Made by a program: the position numbers and the translations under genes. Under the pieces are notes generated by a model that was not told where the DNA came from, did no database searches, and saw only the letters and a program-made list of their open reading frames with translations. Positions 21,061 through 29,956 of a stretch of 36,857 nucleotides of DNA are shown here, in pieces (the stretch's first letter is position 1; each line of letters begins with the position of its first letter). The DNA comes from Scleroderma bovista (taxonomy: Eukaryota; Basidiomycota; Agaricomycetes; Boletales; Sclerodermataceae): positions 1 to 36,857 of the forward strand of contig JAYMGJ010000236.1 in NCBI GenBank assembly GCA_037178675.1, in the 5' to 3' direction.

Positions 21061-21357
21061 TTGTGTATTGGTGCCCCCTGCTACTCTGATTTGGTTTAGC
21101 TCACCTATACACCTACATGATAATACAATATGGGCTTGTCCAATGACATGAATGAAAGGCAGGCCTGGGCCCACCCGAATGATATAGTGAGCACAAATTA
21201 TGTGCTCCCATTAATTTCCATGACAATATTTAATTTGACCCATTCACCCTCCCCTTAATTGACAATCTAGCCCACCCATATTACATTGTGATAATATCTA
21301 AGTAGGTAGCCCATCCGTGGCAATCAATAACAAATTATTCCTGGGCTACCATCCACT

Positions 21358-21427
21358 GGTCCATGACACTCGGCCGATTTTCACCTTCGGGTGGCCGTGT
21401 AAGACGGCCTAAGTAGGTGCATGGGGT
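21358..21427 (-). repeat. Element terminus (terminal inverted repeat)
   Basis: Read inward from 21427: ACCCCATGCACCTACTTAGG, then a small hairpin (GGCCGT, loop CTTAC, ACGGCC), then CACCCGAAGGTGAAAATC. About 65 bp match the left terminus at 7243 and the terminus at 29295. Differences between copies are mostly C/T or G/A. The terminus abuts the 9 bp CGAACTCTC (21428-21436). Confidence 0.85.
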
Positions 21428-21436
21428 CGAACTCTC
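21428..21436 (-). repeat. 9-bp target-site duplication, copy 1 (GAGAGTTCG on the minus strand)
   Basis: GAGAGTTCG directly outside the terminus at 21427, within the hAT codons for GRVR. The identical 9 bp lie directly outside the terminus at 29295 (29296-29304, plus strand), where the hAT reading frame resumes. Confidence 0.85.
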
Positions 21437-23423
21437 CCCACAGGATCTCCAGTTAATGCTGAGGCATACGTCTCAAGGTACTTCCAAAGCTCAAGTTCAT
21501 CATACCCAGTGTCACCATGAGAGTCAAGCACTGGCTGTGTGGGATTTTTCTTGAGTTCAGCGAGAAAAGCTTGGCATGCCAGATTAACTACGTGAGGGAA
21601 ACACCTGATATTTAATATGCCACTGGTGTCAGTGTGTTTCATTTCGCAGTGAATAGGACACATTACCTTAGGCAGTTTCCATTCCTGTCAAAAGGAATAC
21701 CTCGTGTTGCGAGCTCAATCTCAATCTGTATCATCATCGTGTGATTATTTGATGCATTGTCTAGAGTAAGCTGTCCCATCTGTTGCAGTTGAGTAAGGTA
21801 AAATAGAGCTCAAACATCGGACACACCTTGTGCAATATTTGAAGCTCGTCAAGGATATGAATGAACTCCTTGCCAATGTTGGCACCTGTGTGCATCCCAT
21901 TAATGAGTCAAAAGGCAATAAGGAGCGTCTTCAAAATGAGTTGACCACATCCATCACGCACCATGAAGTGTGTGGTGACAGCCATATAGCTGTCACGGTT
22001 TGGGTCACTCCATAGATCAGTCGTCATGGACACCCTCCCAAGAGAGTTCTGCAATAGATTTGCCTTAGATCATGTAATTGGAAAAGGAATCAGTCTACTT
22101 ACACTGAGAGACTCTGTGATTTTCTGGTGCTCCTTTTTGTATTCTTCAAGAATCATCGCTGTAAGCTTTGTCCGGTGTGGCAAGGTTCTATCATCAATTT
22201 TGTCCTCGCCCAGATATAGCAGAAGTTCCCGAAATTCATCGCAATCCACGATATTCAGAGACTACATAGTAGATGTGAGATCGTGCACTAAACAGCCCAC
22301 ATATGGACCCTCACCTGGTCATCAACTGCTATCCACTGCATCAAAAGATAATAGAACTGTTCGAGTGTGAATGGCACTGGTTTCTTGCCAGCCAACACCT
22401 CTCGGAGGTTCCCCAGGTTCTTCAAACCATGGTCCCTACATTCTGTTGTCCACTTTGTTCCGTGTGTATCTTGCAGATGACGCTGATAGCAAGATGTCAT
22501 GCCATCACCATGACTCCAAGATTTCCATTTGCCTTCTTCACTGTGGTAAATCATTTATTAGTAATGATACTCGATTAGTGAGACGACTTACATGCAAACA
22601 CAACAGGCCAAGTATTCAGACCGTGTGGGGTTCCTTGTCAGCTGCGGGACATCATCCAAGACAGGGAGTTCACTAGGTTGCAATGCTGACTCCACGACCA
22701 TCATGAACCACCAAACATCAGTTGCAGAGGACCTGAAGTTTGGTATCCGTTGGTTACTACCCAAAGTTCCAGAGCCTCTTGCAGAAGTCGTAGGATTTGT
22801 ATACAAGTGGAGAGGTGGTGGTGGAGCTTTGGAGCCTGGATCAGGTACCAATTCCCTGGAATCCTCTGCTCGCATGCCAGAATGAATAACATTGGCATCA
22901 TGTACCACTGAGGGATGTGCCAAAGCTGATGGCCCAACTCCACACACAGCAGCAGCCTGAGGTAAGTCTCCAGATGCCTGTTCATTAGCTTTAGCACACT
23001 TCTTATGACTAGTATTCTTTGGCCTTGCTGTCATTTCATCAGACCTCCGCTTCCTACGACCTCCGCAAGTCTGACCTGACCCTGTTGATGATGATATGAT
23101 CCCACAGTCACTACCCACAGCTCAACAGCCTCTGGTTCATTGATGACAGGTACTGTCAGATTGCAAAGTGGTTGCCCAGGCTGCAATGGAACACCTGGCT
23201 GTGTGTGTGGCACTGGTTGTGACTCACATGGTTGTGGCACATAGTAGTATGTGCCAGTGACCGGGGAGATGTCCTGACCTGGCACAAAACTAGTGTGTGC
23301 ATCTGGGAACGATGGTGGGTGACAATACTGACTGCGATTTCGATCGTATGGCAAGTTTATGGGCGGTCCGGTATGCTGGATGTCAGCATGAGATGATGAA
23401 GAGAGGTGCCACTGAGAGAACAT
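21428..23423 (-). pseudogene. hAT-family transposase, N-terminal two thirds
   Basis: hAT transposases cut and paste 8-bp-duplicating DNA elements. Supported exons: about 23110-23423 (Pro/Gln-rich start), to 22592, 22315-22540, 22103-22261, 21827-22048, 21667-21779 and 21428-21604, with introns of 48-62 nt. A zinc-finger region (CCVC ... W-X2-W ... SCYQRHLQDTHG) precedes PFTLEQFYYLLMQWIAVDDQ, then ELLLYLG and LPHRTKLT. The catalytic-fold motifs MTTDLWSD and LTLDNASNN supply two of the three acidic residues, and CFPHVVNLACQAFL follows. One TGA (21908-21910) sits in LLIAF-stop-LINGMHTG, where Arg CGA would fit. The join near 23110 needs a frame change that I cannot resolve. The gene is cut after GDPVGRV by the element terminus at 21427. 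The missing C-terminal part is at 29303 on the other strand. Confidence 0.85.
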
Positions 23424-23683
23424 GGTGACTCCTCTTTCAACAACTGCAGGCTTTCCAGTAGATTTGAAAGCCTTGGGGATGACAAAAGTTGTTTAATGAA
23501 ATTTTTGGGGAGACAGGGTCGGATACCCAATTATTTTCATGTCCATGAACCAACCATAAAGTACTGAGGGAGATGAGGTTTTGACATTTGGCAGGACAGA
23601 GTCTGTGAATATGTACTTTGTGCACATACTACACTCTACATAGTACACTGATAAAAGATCCATACTATCTAAGTCCACATTTG

Positions 23684-24211
23684 GTCACTTCGAAAGGAGT
23701 TCAACCCCAGCAGTTTGTTTGACTTTGAATTTTCAAACTGCAATCGAACTATTCAAATTTCAAACCGAACCGAAGTCATTTCCGAAGTCACCTCACCTCG
23801 GCAGCAACACTAGGCACAGATGTCTGTCGGAAATTTCCTAGTCTAGTGTTGCTGCAGAGGTGAGGTGAGGCGAACCGAAGTGGCAGTTCAGTGCCACTTC
23901 AAATCGAACTTGAATGAAGTGAGGTGCACGTGGAACGAGGTCGGCAATTATCTCAGCCAATCAACAGGATTACTCAAGGATTACTAGTAAAAACTAAGTC
24001 CCACAATACATTGTATATGATTGTACAAGTCGTGAGTGCCATTACTAAGCTTGCAAACTGCTGCAATATTTGGTCAGTTCGAAAGAGTTCGATCTGCCAG
24101 CAATCCAAAGTTTGTTTTGACTTCAAATTTTTGAACTGTGGTCAAACTATTCAAATTTCGAACCGAACTGAAGTCACCTCCAAAGTCACCTCACCTCAGC
24201 AGCAACACTAC
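23684..24211. repeat. Direct ~135-bp duplication with an embedded hairpin
   Basis: 23684-23812 and about 24071-24208 are diverged direct repeats (TTGGTCACTTCGAAAGGAGTT / TTGGTCAGTTCGAAAGAGTT at the start, CACCTCACCTCRGCAGCAACACTA at the end), rich in TTCGAACCGAA words. Between them, 23789-23813 and 23843-23867 are inverted 25-bp arms with one mismatch around a 29-nt loop. The layout suggests a MITE-like element, possibly two copies in tandem. No coding frame is supported from 23424 to 24420. Confidence 0.7.
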
Positions 24212-24422
24212 CTAAGTCCATTGCAATGACATACAATTTTGGTGCCTTGGCAATGGCAATGTGATAAGATTGCTGTGATGTTATCGGAGTTACAATAGTA
24301 TTGCAACATTGTTACAATGCAGTTCACTCTCGCTCACCATTTCTCTTGCTGTTCTTTCCTTCCTCCCTGTTCATCCTGTGCATTTAGCTTGTACATAGCT
24401 ATTATATCCTATCCTCATCAAG

Positions 24423-24690
24423 ATGCCCCATGAAAAAACAACTGTACCATGTGAGTCCTGTGGACAACATTTCAAGCCTACTGGCCTTGGGCCACATTGT
24501 AAATCATGTCTCAAACACAAATGCAAGACTGGCGAGGATCTCACATTTGTTGAGGGCCTTCGCAACAGTATGTTTTCTACATCTTTTTCTACCTGGTACA
24601 TTACTGACCTTTCAAGCAGCTGGCCCAAGCCAGTCCAGTGACCATTCAGATACAATTGGTCCTCATGGACCAGGGAATTCTTCATCACAC
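24423..24690 (+). pseudogene. Start of a CCHC zinc-finger gene, truncated
   Basis: ATG at 24423 opens a frame with C-X2-C-X11-H-X3-C (CESCGQHFKPTGLGPHCKSC), the single finger that begins many element-borne proteins of Agaricomycetes. A GTATGT donor near 24569 and a TTTCAAG acceptor near 24617 allow a ~48-nt intron into AGPSQSSDHSDTIGPHGPG. Coding character ends about 24690, where a GGTCT microsatellite (24703-24724) and repeat DNA begin. The body of the gene is not in the window. The promoter side is AT-rich with C/T runs. Confidence 0.5.
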
Positions 24691-25260
24691 ATAGTGTTTA
24701 AAGGTCTGGTCTGGTCTGGTCTTTTGGCCCATTTTGGGTGCAACTGGACCAAGACCAGTCTTTATAAATATACCAAAACACTTGGACTGCAACTGAACCT
24801 ATGCCAACCAGTCTTTGGTGATCAGCCATGTTAGGTAAGACCGGTTACAACTAGTTTTTAGTAAGACCAGTTGGCAACCACCTCAAGACCATAGAAGACC
24901 ATAGACTTATGGAGAGATTCTGTGCAGCATGGTAAACACGACATCAGAACTATATTATTGCATGGTAGGTGAGTTTTCTACTACCACTGTGAGACAACCC
25001 TAAGGTCAACAACCCAAAGAACTACCACATGGGACTCTGAGGAGGAATAGGACTAGAGATCTTGGAGCGAAGACCCAAAGAGAGCTCAAATGGAGAGCCT
25101 CTTGGTGCTGGATTGCAATGGTATATATACTGTACTACATGTGTCCTGTGCGAGGCTATCCATGAGGCTGTATGCTGTACAAGGCAGTGAACACAGCTGC
25201 CATCCTGTGGTAAGGCTATGCTAATGACATCAAGGGATACAGCATGCACAACACGAGGCT
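24691..25260. other. Probable small repeat, no gene
   Basis: GGTCTGGTCTGGTCTGGTCTT at 24703 and the opposite-strand forms GACCAAGACCAGTC (24750) and AAGACCAGTTGGCAACC (24864) suggest a MITE-like sequence with GGTCTGGT-type ends. The remainder to 25260 shows no supported coding frame. Confidence 0.35.
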
Positions 25261-25280
25261 GTGGTCCAGACAGACCTACA

Positions 25281-25350
25281 GATAAGATGCACTCGATAAG
25301 ATACTATGCTACGATAAGATAAGATGTCATCTAATCAGAGATTAGATAAG
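25281..25350 (+). promoter_or_regulatory. Cluster of five GATAAG motifs upstream of a transposase
   Basis: GATAAG occurs at 25281, 25295, 25313, 25318 and 25345, within 70 bp and 36-105 bp before the ATG at 25386. GATAAG is the core site of fungal GATA factors (nitrogen or light regulators). A simple tandem expansion of GATAAGAT could produce the same pattern. Confidence 0.4.
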
Positions 25351-25385
25351 ACAAAAAGTCAGACCGTTACACACTGTCCCTACAC

Positions 25386-26113
25386 ATGGGTGCTCAAAGG
25401 TCTCAGCATAGCTGTCGCCCAACAGAAAAGCTTGCCACATCGTCAAAACCCAGCCTCAATGCCCTGCGCTCCCGACCTCCAAAGTCAAAGGCACAATGCA
25501 GTGCAAAGGCAAAGGGGAAAATGTGTGCTGCCTTGAGTACTGAGTCAGAATCAATAGAGGATGAAAACAAAAGGCACACCAAGGGGTCCTCCAAAACCAA
25601 TCGTCGACAATCCAAATGTGCCCAATTTAATGAGTTGGATGCTGAGGTTGTTGATGTAAACAGTTCGGAAGATGAGGTGGTTGAAGTTGGTGCTGGTCGA
25701 AGCAATGAGGGCAGTGGTGTATGGATTCTAGATGCTTGCGATAAGACCTGAAATACTGATGTCAGCGCTAACAGGCACCCAATGATCACTGTGATCCTGG
25801 CTCAGAGCATTCGGGTGCAGAGCTACCTGCAATACTACCAAGCAAGAAACACCAAGCAGACAACATCCTCACCATTTTTTCAGAAAAGTGCATGGTGAAA
25901 TTTGCACATATGGATGCAGCAACTGGCAAGGAATGGGTTGAGACAGTGAGGGGGTGATGGTGTAACATCTGCAAGTAAGTTTTGATGTGTTGGGTAGCTA
26001 ATGAAGAGAACTTACTAGTCTTTTCAAGGCAGGACGAGGAGTTCTTGTTGAAGAAAGGGAAATAAAAAGCATTCCACATGGGCGGCAATTCCTTGTGCCA
26101 GTGTGCACCTAAG
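25386..26113 (+). pseudogene. Second hAT-type transposase, N-terminal fragment cut by an LTR
   Basis: Exons 25386-25718, 25775-25974 and 26029-26113, with introns of 56 and 54 nt. Residues 1-111 are basic then acidic (NSSEDEVVEV). Exon 2 carries NILTIFSEKCMVKF ... WCNICK, and exon 3 FHMGGNSLCQC, the order seen at the N-terminal zinc-finger region of a common Agaricomycete hAT family. Two in-frame stops occur: TGA near 25952 (VRG-stop-WCNIC, Arg expected) and TAA near 26060 (KGK-stop-KAF, Gln fits). Both are explained by C-to-T changes. The frame ends at 26113, where family A copy 3 begins, so the catalytic region is missing. It is a different family from the hAT at 21428-23423. Confidence 0.65.
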
Positions 26114-27550
26114 TGAGGGAAGAGGTCAGAACAACCAACAACCAACACCAAATGACAGCAATATGCGAGTGGTGGTCTTCCTTTGTGTTTCTGGTATTTA
26201 ATCTCCTCAGGGGGATGTGCCACACACCTTCAGGCAGGATGCAGGAGGGAAGGGAAGGGCTTCTGATGGGGATGGAATGCGACTTGGGATGGTATTGACT
26301 CCTCTTCAGCCTACCACAGTGGTTAGGAAGAGTCCTGGGATAGAAGAGCGATGATAGATTGGCAACAGGGGTGTAACAGCAGTGATGGAGCAACAGGGAA
26401 GCAAGGGGACAGTTCCTGCTTCAAGAATGCGATGGACAGTGATGGGATGGAGTGGACAGAGATGCTAGACTGCGCTTGAGCCTAGAGAAATGATCAGATA
26501 CAAGATATATCTGATAAACAACAATATAGGAGCTTTAGGCCAGCACTGAGTGACCTACAAGTCCAAAGACAGAGATAGAGCTTATAGACAGTGAGGGAGA
26601 GTGAATGTGGTCGCTTTATTGAGGGGGAAGCAGACACTTCCTTGCAGCCTTTGGCTGCTGGTTTATATACAGGAGGGGCTGTGGCCCTGTAAGCACAAAT
26701 GACTAAGTGCTTGGTAAGAAATTGGTAAGAAATTGGTAAGCAATTGATAAGCAGTGTAATCAGGCTGAGTCATTGATGGGGAGAGCCTGAACAAGCTGCT
26801 GAGCCAAGGGAAAGAGCAAAAACATAGGTAAAAAGGGGTGTATAACCAAGAATATGGAAAGATCATTGCATGGGGCCCAAAAGAGAGGGGGGGAAAGCAT
26901 GGGATGAGTAGATCGAAGCTAAATGAGCATATGCGATGACATAATGCATATGAATCATAGGGGCATGAGTCATGAATTGATAAGCAGCATGATAAGCATG
27001 ATTTGAAGGATGATTGGTAAGGGGAGTAATGGGGATTAGTAATGCCAAGAGGGGATGAATAATGCGCAGCAGAGTGACTCTGTGTGACTCAGACAGAAGG
27101 GAAGCACAACCTGTGATTGATTGAACTTTAGATCTGGAGATGAGCTTCTGAAGCAGTGCCACTGATGGGAGTGGCTGGGGGATAATAAAAGAATTGATCC
27201 GACCAGAAGAGCAGTGTCAGGGGGCCTGGAATGACAAGTAGAGTCACAGCTGGTCACAGAGTGTCACAAATCCCTTGCATTGAGCTTCTGTAGAGCAAAA
27301 ACGCGAAATTTGGTGCTCCCGAAGTGCAGTCTTCCCTTGAGCAGTAAGGGGAAGGTTCTGTACTCTATTAGGGCTCCTAAGAAGGGTTCTAGAGCACTGT
27401 TTCATTTGTGTTTGTTGTGGGATAGCAGGGAAGTGAAACGTGAATAGCAGATTCAACGTGTTCAGGGAAGTGAGATTAATGATAGAGGGAGATGGATGTG
27501 ACAGGACTCTGGGATGAAAGGACCATATGCAGAGGACTCAGGAGACACAG
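26114..27550 (-). mobile_element. LTR-like repeat family A, copy 3 (5' truncated)
   Basis: On the minus strand this is collinear with 12450-13752. Landmarks include the segment near 27520 matching 12465-12560 (TATGGTCC...CCCAGA, ...GTTGAAT), CGGATCAATYC (27195 / 12790), the TTACCAATC-rich stretch, a TATA box (26662-26669), ACTTGTAGG, and ACCACCACTCGCA near the end. The 3' end lies at 26114 (reads TGAGGGAAG on the plus strand) inside a hAT exon. The 5' part corresponding to 11670-12450 is absent; element DNA starts at about 27551. Confidence 0.6.
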
Positions 27551-29295
27551 AGACGATGGCCCATCCATATCCCATGAGGAGATCAATATGTCAGCCCACT
27601 TGTGCTACTTGGGATGATGCAATATGGGCTCACCTATACCTTAGGTGAAGGTTATTTCGGCTCACTCATGTTACATGGGACCATATAATAGCAGCCTGCC
27701 CATGTGACATGGGATGGTATAATAGTGGCCCATCCATATCCCATGTCAGCCCAATATGGGCTCACCTGTACCTTAGGGGACAGACCCAGGGTGGCCCTAT
27801 CCTCTGGTACTCAGCCCGCGGTGGGTACTCACTTGGGTAGTCAACCTGTGCTGTGTAATCAACACCAGTGGCTAGCTAACCTGCAGTGGGCAGCTAACCT
27901 GCAGTGGGTAGTCAACCCACCATGGGTGGTAGTGCGACCACGGTTGGTAGTCAATCCATGGTGGGGAATCACTCTACTGGGTAGTTAGCTTTGGGTGCGT
28001 AGCCAAGGGCAGTGGCTAGGTAATGGGTGGTTGGCAGCTAACCCGCGGTATGCATTGAACCCGCGGTATAACCTGCAGTGGGTCGTCAAGCCTGGGTAGG
28101 TACTGGTTAGACCTGGGACCTTGGTTGGTGGCCAACCCGCAGTGGGTCAGCAGTAGCTAGCTAACCCATGGTGGGTAGCCAACCCGCGGTATGTATTGAA
28201 CCCATGGTGTCACCTGCATGGGATAATCAACCCACAATGGGCGGTCACCCCTGGGTAGGTACATGGTTGGTAGTACGACTGTGGTTGGTAGTCAACCCGC
28301 AGTGGAGAGTCATCAGTGGGTAGCTAACCCATATTGGTCAGCTAACCCGCGGCATGTATTGAACCTGCAGTGTAACCTGCAGTAGGTGGTCAACCAGGGG
28401 TAGGTACATGGTTAAAGCTGGGACCACGGTTTGTGGCCAACCCATGGTGGGTACTCACTCCACTGGTTAGTAAACCTGAACTATGTAGTCAACAAGGCCA
28501 GCTAACCCATGGTGGGCAGCTAACCCACAGTAAGTATTGAACCCGTGGTTTTTGCAGTGGGAGTCGACCCACAATGGGCGGTCACCCCTGGGTTGGTAGT
28601 GCAACCGCGGTGTAGTCAACCCCCACTGTGTAGTCAACAGTAGTGGGTGGATAACCGGTGTTGGGCAGCTAACCCGCAGTGTGACCTGCAGTGGATGGTC
28701 GACCCTGGGTAGGTACATGGTTGGAAATAGTTGCTGGCCAACCTAACCCGCACGAGTAGTTAACCCTGGTTAGTAGTGGGCCTGTAGTGGGACCGTGGTT
28801 TGTAGTAATCCCACGGCGTGTAGTAATCCTGTGGTGTGTGATGCCTGTATATGTATAGTCAGCTGTAGTAGTCCATCAATGGTAAGTAGTCAACCCGCAG
28901 TAGTCAACCCCAGTAGTTCACCCGCGGTAATGGAGCCAGTTCTGCTGGTAGGTTGATTAGATTCGTTCCTACTGTATGCAGTAGTATCTATTTTTGCTAG
29001 CCCACCCCATACCTTTGCATTCCAGTAAATCTGGGCTGATCCATTAATGTGCACCCAGTAAGATTGTGGCCCACCAAGATGTCATGATGACAATTCCTAC
29101 ATCCCTACCACAACCCCTCCTTAACTACCACCATAGCCCACCCATATCACATGGTAAAAAAATCATAGTGTGTAAGCCCACCCGTATTACTTGGTGATAC
29201 TCCATCCATGGGCTCCTGTCCGCTGGCCCATGACACTCGGCCGATTTTCACCTTCAGGTGGCTGTGTAAGATGGGACAAGGTAGGTACATTATGT
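27551..29295. mobile_element. Half of the CCGCGG element, ending in a terminus at 29295
   Basis: Starts with a ~165-bp duplication (GGCCCATCCATATCCCATG at 27559 and 27720), followed by a dense array (27800-28930) of GGTAGTCAACCCGCAGTGGG / TAGCTAACCCGCGGTATG units. CCGCGG is at about 27816, 28044, 28059, 28181, 28346, 28604 and 28922. 29218-29295 is the terminus (CCGATTTTCACCTTCAGG ... AGGTAGGTAC), homologous to 21358-21427 but more diverged at its last bases. It has no gene. It is best read as the other half of the element that ends at 21427, separated by an inversion. Confidence 0.7.
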
Positions 29296-29304
29296 GAGAG
29301 TTCG
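29296..29304 (+). repeat. 9-bp target-site duplication, copy 2 (GAGAGTTCG)
   Basis: Identical to the 9 bp outside the terminus at 21427 (read on the minus strand). It joins the terminus at 29295 to the resumed hAT frame. Confidence 0.85.
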
Positions 29305-29830
29305 TAGTGTAGTTGCAGCATGCCGTGCTTCTGGACAACAAAGACAAGGACTGAAAGCCACTATTATAGAGGGGAATGTGTCAAAATGATGGATTGGAAA
29401 GCTCCCCAATGGTGCGGATACTCTTCCTGTTGTCCAACTACTTCGTGACTGCGAAACACACTGGTCATCAAGTCATCTGATGGTTGAGCATGTGATCCTG
29501 TTATACCCTGTGCATGCACCTTGTGATTTGCTATCTCGAACTTACACTCCATTGATGTAGGCTATTCAAGCTTTCATCATTGATAAAGAAGACTCCGAAC
29601 TCCAAAAGTTTCTCCTTTCAAACATCACCAAAATTGCAGAAATGCGAGATTACCCAGTTTGGAAAGATGAGTCAGCGACGCATTGGCCGCATCGAAACTT
29701 GCCCAGATGACTAATCTGGGAGCATGTCAGCGATGCACCAACGCCACCTGTCTACGATTGCACGTCCTGGCGTCCACAACAACACGATATACACTTCATC
29801 GGTGCGATATTACAATATAGCCATTTAACT
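29303..29830 (+). pseudogene. hAT-family transposase, C-terminal part, continuation of 21428-23423
   Basis: From CGT at 29303 the frame reads RSVVAACRASGQQRQGLKATI, then QLLRDCETHWSSSHLMVEHV and AIQAFIIDKED. This is the sequence expected directly after the GRV at which the minus-strand hAT part stops. Joining the two halves across one copy of GAGAGTTCG restores the frame exactly. The CETHWSS segment is the usual RW(S/N)S block of hAT proteins. In-frame stops at 29387 (TGA), 29558 (TAG) and 29708 (TGA) have no accompanying frameshift; one could be removed by an unseen intron. The conserved dimerisation end is not recognisable after about 29830. The minus-strand Plavaka gene ends 127 bp further on. 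Confidence 0.75.
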
Positions 29831-29956
29831 ATGTGATACTGACATTATAATATCATGTATCTGGACCAACATAGTGGTCGCTCATCCACGAGGATCTCTT
29901 CAAACTGGTTGGTGTTGAGCAGTCAGTTGTGCAAGTAAGTATCTATCCTGTGGGTG

